Source: JAGXIT01 sp049293335 (GTDB taxonomy: Bacteria > Patescibacteriota > Saccharimonadia > Saccharimonadales > UBA4665). Taken from it: a stretch of DNA of 7,772 nucleotides. Both the position numbers and the translations under genes were made by a program. Positions 1 to 5,827 of the stretch are shown here, in pieces. Within the stretch, counting starts at the first letter, position 1, and each line of letters begins with the position of its first letter. The notes beneath the pieces are model-generated. The model was not told the origin of the DNA. It ran no database searches and was given only the letters and a program-made list of their open reading frames with translations. The DNA is taken from assembly GCA_049293335.1 (NCBI GenBank), contig JBATSO010000041.1, forward strand, positions 1 through 7,772. Reading direction: 5' to 3'.

Positions 1-1
1 G

Positions 2-1084
2 GCACGTGAAACCGAACTGGCTGAACTGCGTGCTGCCAAGGCTGCTGAGGTAGCGAAGCTACAGACCGAAAATGAGTTGAGACTGGCGAAACTAGCCGCC
101 GAACATAGCGCGACTCTCGCTCAAAAATCAGCCGATCTGCAACAAGCCGAAGCCGACAAACGTCTAGCGGTTGCCGAAGCGGTCGCGCAGGTCGAGAAAG
201 AACGCGACCAGCTCGCTAATTCACTCCAGGTCAAAGACGCCGAGAGCAAGTTACTTGCGACGTCACTGCAAGAAAAGTACATGAGCGAACTAAAGACAAA
301 GGATGAGATGATCGCCTACTACAAAGACATGAAGGCTCGTCTGAGTACCAAGATGGTCGGTGAGACGCTGGAACAGCACTGCGAGACGGAGTTTAACAAG
401 CTCCGCGCGACAGGGTTTCAGCACGCTTACTTCGAAAAAGATAACGACTCGCGCAGTGGCAGTAAAGGCGATTACATTTACCGTGAAACTGACGAGCACG
501 GTCATGAGATCATCAGTATTATGTTTGAGATGAAAAACGAAGGCGACGAAACTGCTACCAAAAAACGCAATGAAGATTTTCTAAAAGAACTCGACAAGGA
601 CCGTAGCGAGAAAAAGTGCGAATACGCCGTGCTCGTCAGTCTACTTGAAGCCGATAGCGAACTTTATAACACGGGTATTGTCGACGTGTCGCACAAGCAC
701 CCAAAAATGTACGTGGTGCGGCCGCAGTTTTTCATACCGATCATCACGCTGCTGCGCAATGCGGCACTGAACTCGTTGCAGTACAAGTCAGAACTGGCGC
801 TCGTCAAAGCCCAAAATGTCGACATCACCAATTTCGAAAATGAGTTGAATGACTTCCGTGACTCGTTTGGTCGCAATTACCGCTTGGCTTCGGAAAAGTT
901 TAAAACCGCCATAGAGAGCATTGATAAATCTATAGTGCAGCTTCAAAAAACCAAAGAAAACCTCATCCGTTCGGAAGATAATCTGCGAATTGCTAACAAC
1001 AAAGCAGGGGAACTAACAGTCAAAAAACTAACCCGCGGCAACCCAACCATGGCGGCGAAATTCGCCGATAAGAAAAGCTCGTAA
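2..1084 (+). CDS. DUF2130 domain protein, coiled coil plus PD-(D/E)XK-like core (5' partial)
   Basis: The frame is open to the window's left edge (codons from base 2 read ARETELAELRAAKAA...), so the true start is outside; the TTG at 77 is just an internal codon. About 360 residues are visible. Roughly the first 110 are a Lys/Glu/Ala-rich coiled coil. Then comes the DUF2130 signature: VGETLEQHCETEFNKLR, then KGDYIYRE, then FEMKNE. The Asp of KGDY (bases 470-472) followed about 18 residues later by Glu-x-Lys (FEMK, around 527-535) fits the PD-(D/E)XK nuclease layout, a fold I recall being assigned to this family. A second helical, probably coiled segment (QNVDITNFENELNDF to LRIANNKA) closes the protein. 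The function of DUF2130 proteins is unknown; DNA cleavage or binding is inference from fold. It ends with TAA; the next gene is 130 bases on with its own promoter, so it is probably a separate transcript. Confidence 0.85.
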   Translation, partial: ARETELAELRAAKAAEVAKLQTENELRLAKLAAEHSATLAQKSADLQQAEADKRLAVAEAVAQVEKERDQLANSLQVKDAESKLLATSLQEKYMSELKTKDEMIAYYKDMKARLSTKMVGETLEQHCETEFNKLRATGFQHAYFEKDNDSRSGSKGDYIYRETDEHGHEIISIMFEMKNEGDETATKKRNEDFLKELDKDRSEKKCEYAVLVSLLEADSELYNTGIVDVSHKHPKMYVVRPQFFIPIITLLRNAALNSLQYKSELALVKAQNVDITNFENELNDFRDSFGRNYRLASEKFKTAIESIDKSIVQLQKTKENLIRSEDNLRIANNKAGELTVKKLTRGNPTMAAKFADKKSS

Positions 1085-1105
1085 ACCTCGTCTTTTGGCG
1101 CGAAC

Positions 1106-1127
1106 TATCTCTAACATTATCTCTAAC
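1106..1127. repeat. two 10-bp direct repeats, 12-bp period, upstream of the tspO-like gene
   Basis: TATCTCTAAC occurs at 1106-1115 and exactly again at 1118-1127, separated by AT. The pair lies just after the DUF2130 stop and about 60 bp upstream of the predicted -10 box of the TspO-like gene. Two copies about one helical turn apart could be a regulator half-site pair, but the repeat is short and this is inference only. Confidence 0.4.
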
Positions 1128-1183
1128 CAGTTCAAATTTTAAGCAGCTTTTTACGTGCAATTGCGGGTGTTTTAACAAAATTG

Positions 1184-1192
1184 TGTCATAAT
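1184..1192 (+). promoter_or_regulatory. extended -10 promoter of the tspO-like gene
   Basis: TGTCATAAT fits the extended -10 pattern TGNTATAAT with one mismatch in the hexamer (CATAAT, 1187-1192). No good -35 box sits at the 17-bp position, as is common for extended -10 promoters. Transcription would begin near 1199-1200, giving a very short leader that starts almost at the AGGAGG site. Confidence 0.5.
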
Positions 1193-1201
1193 GGTCAACA
1201 T

Positions 1202-1207
1202 AGGAGG
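1202..1207 (+). promoter_or_regulatory. perfect Shine-Dalgarno AGGAGG fixing the tspO-like start
   Basis: AGGAGG lies 7 bases before the ATG at 1215. The same frame has an earlier ATG at 1191, but that codon lies inside the predicted -10 box and upstream of this SD, so 1215 is the real start. Confidence 0.85.
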
Positions 1208-1214
1208 ACTCTAT

Positions 1215-2027
1215 ATGTTCCGCAAAAAACAAGTTGTACTAAACAAAAAGTGGCGCTGGGGCCTGTTAGCAGCTTTTACGGCCGCCATGGTGTTAAATGG
1301 CCTGGCCGGTAGTACGAAGCTTCTTGGCGGCGTTGACACTGCGGCTATTTCCGATAGGTTCCCTAACTTATTTGCTCCTGCAGGCATTACCTTTGGCGTA
1401 TGGGGCGTAATTTACACTTTACTACTCGGGTTTATTGCATACAGTTTTGGGTTTCAACGGTCCAAGAAAACGCCGCTTACCAACCAGCAGTTGCTATATG
1501 TTGTGCAACTTTTAACACTTAACATGGCGCTAAATGGCCTATGGCTGCTAACCTGGCAACACAAGGTGCTTTGGCTCAGTGTGCTACTGATGATTGGACT
1601 GCTGGTAACCCTTATAAAAATTGTTGGTAGTTTGCGACCCGTTAAACTAGAAAACGCCGAATATGTTCTGGCAAAGCTGCCGTTTAGTATTTATTTTGGT
1701 TGGATAACTGTGGCGACCATTGCAAATATAACCACCTGGCTGGTCAGTATACAATGGAACGGTTTTGGCGTGCGCGATGGGGTTTGGATGGTAGCTGTAC
1801 TGCTAGTTGGGGCGGTCATAGGTATCGTTACTGCCCTACGGAACCGCGATGCAGCCTACCTTTCGGTGTTTGTTTGGGCCTACGCAGGCATATTACTTAA
1901 ACACCTTTCACCCAGCGGCTTCAAGGGCATGTACCCCAGCACTATCATTACCCTCACTATCTGTCTGGCAGTGTTTCTTTCTGTAATTGTGTCATTACTG
2001 GCGCCACGCCTTGCACCCAAAGACTAG
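1215..2027 (+). CDS. TspO/MBR-related tryptophan-rich membrane protein
   Basis: The product is 270 residues, starting at 1215. It is a polytopic membrane protein with about eight hydrophobic spans (near residues 15-33, 56-78, 92-113, 118-138, 155-177, 190-207, 214-230 and 243-263) and 11 tryptophans. The family pattern is clear: SDRFPNLFAPAGITFGVWG with the second span, an N-G-L-W motif in the third, and LPFSIYFGWITVATIANITTW in the fifth. Canonical TspO has five spans and about 160 residues. This belongs to the longer bacterial class usually annotated as tryptophan-rich sensory protein, with roughly three extra C-terminal helices. TspO proteins bind porphyrins and other hydrophobic ligands; the ligand here is unknown. 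It stands alone with its own extended -10 promoter and perfect SD. It converges with the YdeI-like gene, leaving 17 bases and no clear terminator. Family assignment is confident, role is not. Confidence 0.85.
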   Translation: MFRKKQVVLNKKWRWGLLAAFTAAMVLNGLAGSTKLLGGVDTAAISDRFPNLFAPAGITFGVWGVIYTLLLGFIAYSFGFQRSKKTPLTNQQLLYVVQLLTLNMALNGLWLLTWQHKVLWLSVLLMIGLLVTLIKIVGSLRPVKLENAEYVLAKLPFSIYFGWITVATIANITTWLVSIQWNGFGVRDGVWMVAVLLVGAVIGIVTALRNRDAAYLSVFVWAYAGILLKHLSPSGFKGMYPSTIITLTICLAVFLSVIVSLLAPRLAPKD

Positions 2028-2044
2028 CTATAAATAGCAAAAAC

Positions 2045-2311
2045 TTAAACGCCGTTTTTCTCACGGTGGGGGCAGCCTGGCCAGCAGCAGGGGCGGCGTT
2101 CGCCGCGAGTGATTTTATCGCAGGCGATTTCGATGCGACGAGCGCGAGTTTCGGGTTTTTTGGCGCTCATTACCCAGCAGATAAACTCATTGCGACCAAG
2201 CGCAGTTAGACCGTTCCAGGTTTTGCCTATGTCAGCGCTTGCGGTTAGCATAGCGCGTAGGTCGTTCGGTACGACGTGCACAGTGCCATCAAGAACGGGT
2301 TGCGTACTCAT
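2045..2311 (-). CDS. YdeI/OmpD-associated (OmdA) family small protein
   Basis: The product is 88 residues from the ATG at 2311 (MSTQPVLDGT...). It matches the YdeI/OmdA domain: VPNDLRAMLTA, then a helical LGRNEFICWVMSAKKPETRARRIE block, the family's most conserved stretch (W-x-x-x-A-K-x-x-x-T-R-x-R-R). The C-terminus is a Cys/His-rich tail, RRPCCWPGCPHRE, which might bind a metal. YdeI-type proteins are linked to stress or antimicrobial-peptide resistance in enterobacteria; the biochemical role is unknown and need not carry over. The minus-strand frame extends to an ATG at 2344, but TGCTACAAT ends six bases before the inner ATG, so transcription probably begins at or near that ATG and would not include the longer form. 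No SD precedes it. The gene is divergent from the alpha/beta hydrolase and convergent with the TspO-like gene. Confidence 0.8.
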   Translation of the reverse strand: MSTQPVLDGTVHVVPNDLRAMLTASADIGKTWNGLTALGRNEFICWVMSAKKPETRARRIEIACDKITRGERRPCCWPGCPHREKNGV

Positions 2312-2317
2312 AACACC

Positions 2318-2326
2318 ATTGTAGCA
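2318..2326 (-). promoter_or_regulatory. extended -10 promoter, probably leaderless, of the ydeI-like gene
   Basis: Read on the minus strand, TGCTACAAT (2326 down to 2318) is a near-ideal extended -10 box. Only GGTGTT separates it from the ATG at 2311, so the usual start distance puts +1 on or next to the A of the start codon. There is no SD in between. The -35 position (about 2341-2346) has no TTGACA match and touches the left arm of the inverted repeat at 2344. Confidence 0.5.
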
Positions 2327-2343
2327 ATAGTTTTTGCAAACCA

Positions 2344-2380
2344 CGAGCTATTCGCTACCAGTAACGCTGCGAATAACTCG
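2344..2380. repeat. 12-bp inverted repeat (1 mismatch, 13-base loop) in the divergent intergenic region
   Basis: CGAGCTATTCGC (2344-2355) pairs with GCGAATAACTCG (2369-2380) at 11 of 12 positions; the mismatch is C2348 against A2376. The spacer is TACCAGTAACGCT. It lies between two divergent genes, outside both predicted transcripts, and its left arm occupies the -35 region of the ydeI-like promoter. No T-run follows on either strand, which argues against an intrinsic terminator. A two-half-site operator with centres 25 bp apart is the simplest reading; a structured RNA from an unseen promoter is the alternative. Confidence 0.75.
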
Positions 2381-2443
2381 GCTGTGCGGTAGACTGGCAG
2401 GCGCGAAACTCGTAAAAACGTGGAATGTGGTAGCTGCCAGCAC

Positions 2444-2472
2444 TTGAAGTACAGCATTCACGGGAGTATCCT
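2444..2472 (+). promoter_or_regulatory. candidate promoter TTGAAG-17-TATCCT of the hydrolase gene
   Basis: TTGAAG at 2444-2449 and TATCCT at 2467-2472 are exactly 17 bp apart, each with four of six consensus matches. The predicted start near 2479 is only a few bases before the ATG at 2483, so the transcript would be almost leaderless. If correct, it excludes translation from the upstream GTG at 2420. Confidence 0.4.
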
Positions 2473-2482
2473 AAAAATTAGT

Positions 2483-3271
2483 ATGAAAGATGGCAGGCTG
2501 GTCGCACGCGGCCCGAATTCTACAACTCGGCCCGCATTTGACACTATGATCGTTGTGAATGGATTGGGTTCTACAGTTGAAACACTGTATGAAGACTTTG
2601 ACAAGCAGGTTGGCATGCCTGTCGTGCGGTCTGACCCCTACGATATTCCAGCTAGCGAAACCAAGTCAATCGCAACCTATGCCGCGCACCTTCTATCCCA
2701 GGTAGAGCAGTACCGAGTAAAAAATACTAGTGGTATTCATTTAGTAGGACTGTCGCTCGGCGCACTGGTGGTGGCTAGTGCCGCCAGAAAAATGAGCAAG
2801 CAACAAGGCTTACGAAGCGTAACGCTGGTGGGGTCGTCTGACCAACCACAGCCAGATCGGTGGCTCCCCAAAATGCCTACACCTGTTTTGGGCATGAGAA
2901 TTGTTGATGACCTGACTAACTTTGGCTGGCTATTCGGACATCGCGCAAAAACGTATATATTTTTAGAGCAAAGACGGGCGGCTGCCGAAGGGCTTGGTCA
3001 GTATGCTAGCGACATTGCCCACCTTACCGTACCAACCCATTTTGTAATGGCCGCTGAAGACGAAATTGTTCCGCTAACCGCCGCCCAAAAAACACTTCAA
3101 ACCGTACGCAAAAAACGAGATGAAATTGGTAATCAGGCCGTACTTCAAACCACAGTTTGTGAAGGGCTTGGACATTTGGCGGTAGCGGTGGGACACCTCA
3201 ACATTACAGAAACTGTGGCCGAGTTTGCTTTGCAGCATGCCAGAATGCCCGTTCCTAAAACTGGCAATTGA
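2483..3271 (+). CDS. alpha/beta hydrolase, serine nucleophile type
   Basis: The product is 262 residues from the ATG at 2483. The core begins with strand FDTMIVVNGLGSTVE, whose N-G-L-G would form the oxyanion-hole turn. Next comes the nucleophile elbow HLVGLSLGALVVA with Ser91 (G-L-S-L-G), then a lid-like stretch around RWLPKMPTPVLGMRIVDD. The acid is probably Asp193 in MAAEDEIVPL and the base His231 in EGLGHLAV. Nucleophile, acid and histidine occur in standard order and spacing, so it should be an active esterase, lipase or related hydrolase, but substrate cannot be read from sequence. No signal peptide is seen, suggesting a cytoplasmic enzyme. The frame also runs up to a GTG at 2420, adding 21 residues (ECGSCQHLKYSIHGS...); that start has no SD, and 2483 has only a GGGAG 16 bases upstream. 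I prefer the ATG because of the promoter just ahead of it, but the longer form remains possible. Confidence 0.8.
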   Translation: MKDGRLVARGPNSTTRPAFDTMIVVNGLGSTVETLYEDFDKQVGMPVVRSDPYDIPASETKSIATYAAHLLSQVEQYRVKNTSGIHLVGLSLGALVVASAARKMSKQQGLRSVTLVGSSDQPQPDRWLPKMPTPVLGMRIVDDLTNFGWLFGHRAKTYIFLEQRRAAAEGLGQYASDIAHLTVPTHFVMAAEDEIVPLTAAQKTLQTVRKKRDEIGNQAVLQTTVCEGLGHLAVAVGHLNITETVAEFALQHARMPVPKTGN

Positions 3272-3360
3272 AAAAACGATTGTTATAAGCGTAAAACAGA
3301 ACCAGAATGAGACTTCGACAACAGCTAAAGGCCTACGCTACGCAGAAAGCACTACCCGTA

Positions 3361-3389
3361 TTCGAATTTTGTAGGTTTTCGGGTATACT
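3361..3389 (+). promoter_or_regulatory. candidate promoter of the CNNM/HlyC-type pair
   Basis: TATACT at 3384-3389 is a good -10 box, with a weak TTCGAA at 3361-3366 exactly 17 bp upstream. Transcription would start near 3396, with SD AGGAAG at 3394-3399 and ATG at 3404, again a very short leader. TACCCG (3353-3358) and CGGGTA (3380-3385) form a 6-bp inverted repeat overlapping the -10 box, which could be an operator or chance. The rest of 3272-3403 holds an isolated extended -10-like TGTTATAAG (3281-3289) and no clear terminator for the hydrolase gene. Confidence 0.4.
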
Positions 3390-3403
3390 ACATAGGAAGT
3401 TTT

Positions 3404-4759
3404 ATGACGCAAATTTTACTTATATTTTTGTCGATTCTGCTCGTTGTAGCTTGTGGTATTTTTGTAGCGGCCGAATTTGCCCTGATTACCGTTAATCGCA
3501 GTTCCATCCGCCGCCAAGCCAAAAAGGGCGATGCGCGGGCTCAAGGTGTCGTAGAGGCCATTCGTACACTCTCGACACAACTTTCAGGTGCTCAAGTGGG
3601 TATAACCATAACGAACTTGGGTATCGGGTACCTTGCACAGCCGGTCATTGCCTCTATTATCAGCTCACCTCTACAGCACCTTGGGGTGCCAGATCGTTTC
3701 ACGCCAGGTGTTGCAGTTGTACTAGGTCTTGCCATTGCAACCGCGCTCACCATGGTTTTTGGTGAACTTATACCTAAAAATTTGGCGCTGGCACGTCCGC
3801 TTCAAACGGCAAAGTTTGTTCAAGGGCCACAGCGGGGTTTTAGTTGGTTTATGCATTTTCCAATTCGTTTTTTAAATGGCAGCGCCAATGCTATGTTGCG
3901 CCGTATAGGCATAACACCCCAAGAAGAACTCGCATCGGCTCGTTCGGCTGACGAAATATTTTCGCTGGTACGTCACTCGGCCGAAAAGGGAACTTTAGCA
4001 AAAGAAACCGCGCTTATGCTCGAACGTTCGCTTATTTTCGACGACCTTACCGCACTTGATGTTATGATTCCGCGCACCCGCATGCGTAGCCTTCGGGCCA
4101 ACGAATCGGTAAGCAAAATTCTGGCACTCGCCAAGTCTACTGGACTGTCGAGGTTTCCTGTAACAGGTAAAAGCATAGATGATATTGTGGGTATTGTGCA
4201 CATTAAACATGCCTTTGAAATACCTGCGAAACTGCGCGCTGAAGTTAAAATTGCCGATGTTATGAAAGACCCTGTTATGGCGCCTTCCAGTATTCAGCTC
4301 GATGCGCTTTTAGAAATTTTACGAAAAGGCGGCTTGCAAATGGCAGTACTGATCGATGAGTTTGGCGGTACCGATGGTCTAGTGACTATAGAGGACCTCT
4401 TAGAAGAACTAGTCGGCGAGGTCGAGGACGAACATGACCGCACCAGCACCGCGCTAAAAGCTTTACATGATGGTAGTTGGACACTGTCGGGGCTGCTTAG
4501 ACCCGATGAAATTGCCGAAGAAATCGCCATCGTTATACCCGAAGATGAAGATGTTGAAACCATTGGTGGTTTAGTTGCTCACACCCTTGGCAAATTACCA
4601 GAAGTCAAAGACCGAATTGAGGTACTGGCAGTTGATCAAAACGGTGACACTATTAACCTTGAACTTACCGTCAGCCGCATGGATGGTCGCCGTATAGACC
4701 GACTACGCATGAAAAAAATTGACCTGCCGCCACCAGAAACATACGAGGAAGCCTCATGA
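3404..4759 (+). CDS. CNNM/HlyC/CorC-type protein (DUF21-CBS-CBS-CorC_HlyC)
   Basis: The product is 451 residues. The DUF21/CNNM transmembrane domain covers about 1-165: a first span followed by VAAEFALITVNRSSIR, then LSGAQVGITITNLGIGYLAQP and the hallmark VFGELIPKNLALARP. A linker helix (EEIF-like SADEIFSLVRHSAEKGTL) leads to a CBS pair at about 215-340 (VMIPRTRM, SRFPV, IVGIVHIKH; then VMKDPVMAP and GGTDGLVTIEDLLEELVGEVEDE). A CorC_HlyC domain fills about 355-435 (LSGLLRPDEIAEEI, ETIGGLVAHTLGKLPEVKD). Length and order are typical. CNNM-family proteins include Mg2+ transporters and exporters, and CBS pairs commonly bind ATP-Mg2+; the old hemolysin label is not functional evidence. SD AGGAAG precedes the ATG. 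It overlaps its paralogue by ATGA, so the pair is probably translated together and may form a heterodimer. Confidence 0.92.
   Translation: MTQILLIFLSILLVVACGIFVAAEFALITVNRSSIRRQAKKGDARAQGVVEAIRTLSTQLSGAQVGITITNLGIGYLAQPVIASIISSPLQHLGVPDRFTPGVAVVLGLAIATALTMVFGELIPKNLALARPLQTAKFVQGPQRGFSWFMHFPIRFLNGSANAMLRRIGITPQEELASARSADEIFSLVRHSAEKGTLAKETALMLERSLIFDDLTALDVMIPRTRMRSLRANESVSKILALAKSTGLSRFPVTGKSIDDIVGIVHIKHAFEIPAKLRAEVKIADVMKDPVMAPSSIQLDALLEILRKGGLQMAVLIDEFGGTDGLVTIEDLLEELVGEVEDEHDRTSTALKALHDGSWTLSGLLRPDEIAEEIAIVIPEDEDVETIGGLVAHTLGKLPEVKDRIEVLAVDQNGDTINLELTVSRMDGRRIDRLRMKKIDLPPPETYEEAS
4745..4749 (+). promoter_or_regulatory. SD of the second CNNM gene inside the first gene
   Basis: GAGGA lies 6 bases before the ATG at 4756, within the last codons of the first gene. 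With the ATGA overlap (stop TGA 4757-4759, start ATG 4756-4758) this indicates translational coupling. Confidence 0.7.
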
Positions 4760-5799
4760 GTCTTGAAGTTTCAATCTTTATTGCCATAAGTATGCTGATA
4801 GGAAATGCTCTGTTTGTTGGTGCCGAGTTTGGGCTTATTTCGGCCCGCCGCAGCAGTATTGAACTACGGGCCATGAACGGTTCGAAAGCCGCTCGCATAA
4901 CACTCAATGCCATGGAAAACGTTACCCTTATGCTAGCGGGCGCTCAGCTTGGTGTAACGCTGTGTTCGCTTATTCTTGGCGCTGTTAGCGAACCTATGAT
5001 CGCTCATTTGCTGCAACATCCGCTCGAAACCTTCAATGCGCCTGCTGCCTTGATTCATGCAATATCATTTTCCATTGCACTTTCTCTCACCGTGTACTTG
5101 CACGTTGTAATCGGTGAAATGTTACCCAAAAACATTGCCTTGGCTCACCCCGAAAAAACTGCGCTTTTTCTTACTCCGCCTCTCATGGTATTTATACGGG
5201 TCACGCGACCGATTGTGTTAGGACTTAATCAGTTTGCTAACTGGTGTCTAAGCATTTTCCATGTTAAATCCAAAAATGAAGTCGCTAGTACCTTTACTCA
5301 CGATGAAGTGGCGGGCTTTATTGAGGAATCCAGCAAAGAGGGCTTGTTAAAATCAGATGAAATTAGTCTACTTTCGGGCGCATTACGGTTCGATGAACGA
5401 ACTGTAAAAGCCGTGCTACTCCCACTCGAAACCGTTACCTCTGCGCCAACCAGCGCTACGCCAAACGACATCGAAAACTTGGCAGCGCAAACTGGTTTTT
5501 CACGGTTTATTATACTGGGCACAAACCAAGAAATTCGCGGCTACATACATTTAAAAGACATGTTATACGTTGATGAAGATGAACTACACATTCCCATTCC
5601 TGCCAGCGACTTACGGCCTCTTGCCAATATTCAAATAACCGACACATTGCGAAGCGCCCTGACAATTATGCAGCAATCGGGTCGGCACATTGCCCAAGTT
5701 ACAGGGCAGGGCAACAAAATTGTGGGTATTGTCATGCTCGAAGACGTTCTAGAAGAACTAGTCGGCGAAATCTCGGACGGCGGCCACAAGAAACCCTAG
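4756..5799 (+). CDS. CNNM/HlyC-type paralogue lacking the CorC_HlyC domain (DUF21-CBS-CBS)
   Basis: The product is 347 residues and parallels its upstream neighbour: first span then VGAEFGLISARRSSIE, LAGAQLGVTLCSLILG, and the conserved VIGEMLPKNIALAHP (about 118-132), giving a DUF21 domain over about 1-170. The CBS pair spans about 215-340 (LLPLETV, SRFIILG, IRGYIHLKDML; NKIVGIVMLEDVLEELVGEI). It stops eight residues after the second CBS signature (SDGGHKKP), so the roughly 80-residue CorC_HlyC domain of its partner is absent. The end is a clean TAG with no frameshifted remnant in the 28 bases before the converging gene, so this looks like a genuine short form rather than a broken gene. Likely a membrane ion-transport component partnered with the upstream protein; heterodimer formation is inference. 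The ATGA overlap and internal SD tie its expression to the first gene. Confidence 0.9.
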   Translation: MSLEVSIFIAISMLIGNALFVGAEFGLISARRSSIELRAMNGSKAARITLNAMENVTLMLAGAQLGVTLCSLILGAVSEPMIAHLLQHPLETFNAPAALIHAISFSIALSLTVYLHVVIGEMLPKNIALAHPEKTALFLTPPLMVFIRVTRPIVLGLNQFANWCLSIFHVKSKNEVASTFTHDEVAGFIEESSKEGLLKSDEISLLSGALRFDERTVKAVLLPLETVTSAPTSATPNDIENLAAQTGFSRFIILGTNQEIRGYIHLKDMLYVDEDELHIPIPASDLRPLANIQITDTLRSALTIMQQSGRHIAQVTGQGNKIVGIVMLEDVLEELVGEISDGGHKKP

Positions 5800-5827
5800 A
5801 GCAAACATTTTTAGACACTAGCTTTTA

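Noticed and set aside
1054..1066. GGCGAA-A-TTCGCC palindrome near the end of the DUF2130 gene
   Set aside because: The loop is one base, no T-run follows, and it lies inside coding sequence.
2027..2038. GCTAT-AA-ATAGC hairpin between converging tspO-like and ydeI-like genes
   Set aside because: A five-pair AT-rich stem with a two-base loop and no following T-run is not a credible terminator.
2394..2440. CTGGCAG / CTGCCAG 7-bp inverted repeat with a 33-base gap
   Set aside because: Short arms and a long gap; not distinguishable from chance, unlike the neighbouring 12-bp repeat.
2420..2482. GTG start giving a 21-residue longer hydrolase
   Set aside because: No SD precedes it, and the best promoter lies inside this stretch. 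It is kept only as an alternative because HGSILKISMKDG could be an extra beta hairpin.
3307..3495. 62-aa plus-strand frame starting before the first CNNM gene
   Set aside because: Most of it overlaps the CNNM coding region in another frame, it has no SD, and its sequence resembles no known leader peptide.
5800..5827. Possible terminator between the CNNM pair and the ATP-grasp gene
   Set aside because: Only a TTTTT run and CTAG four-mers are present; no GC-rich stem forms on either strand.
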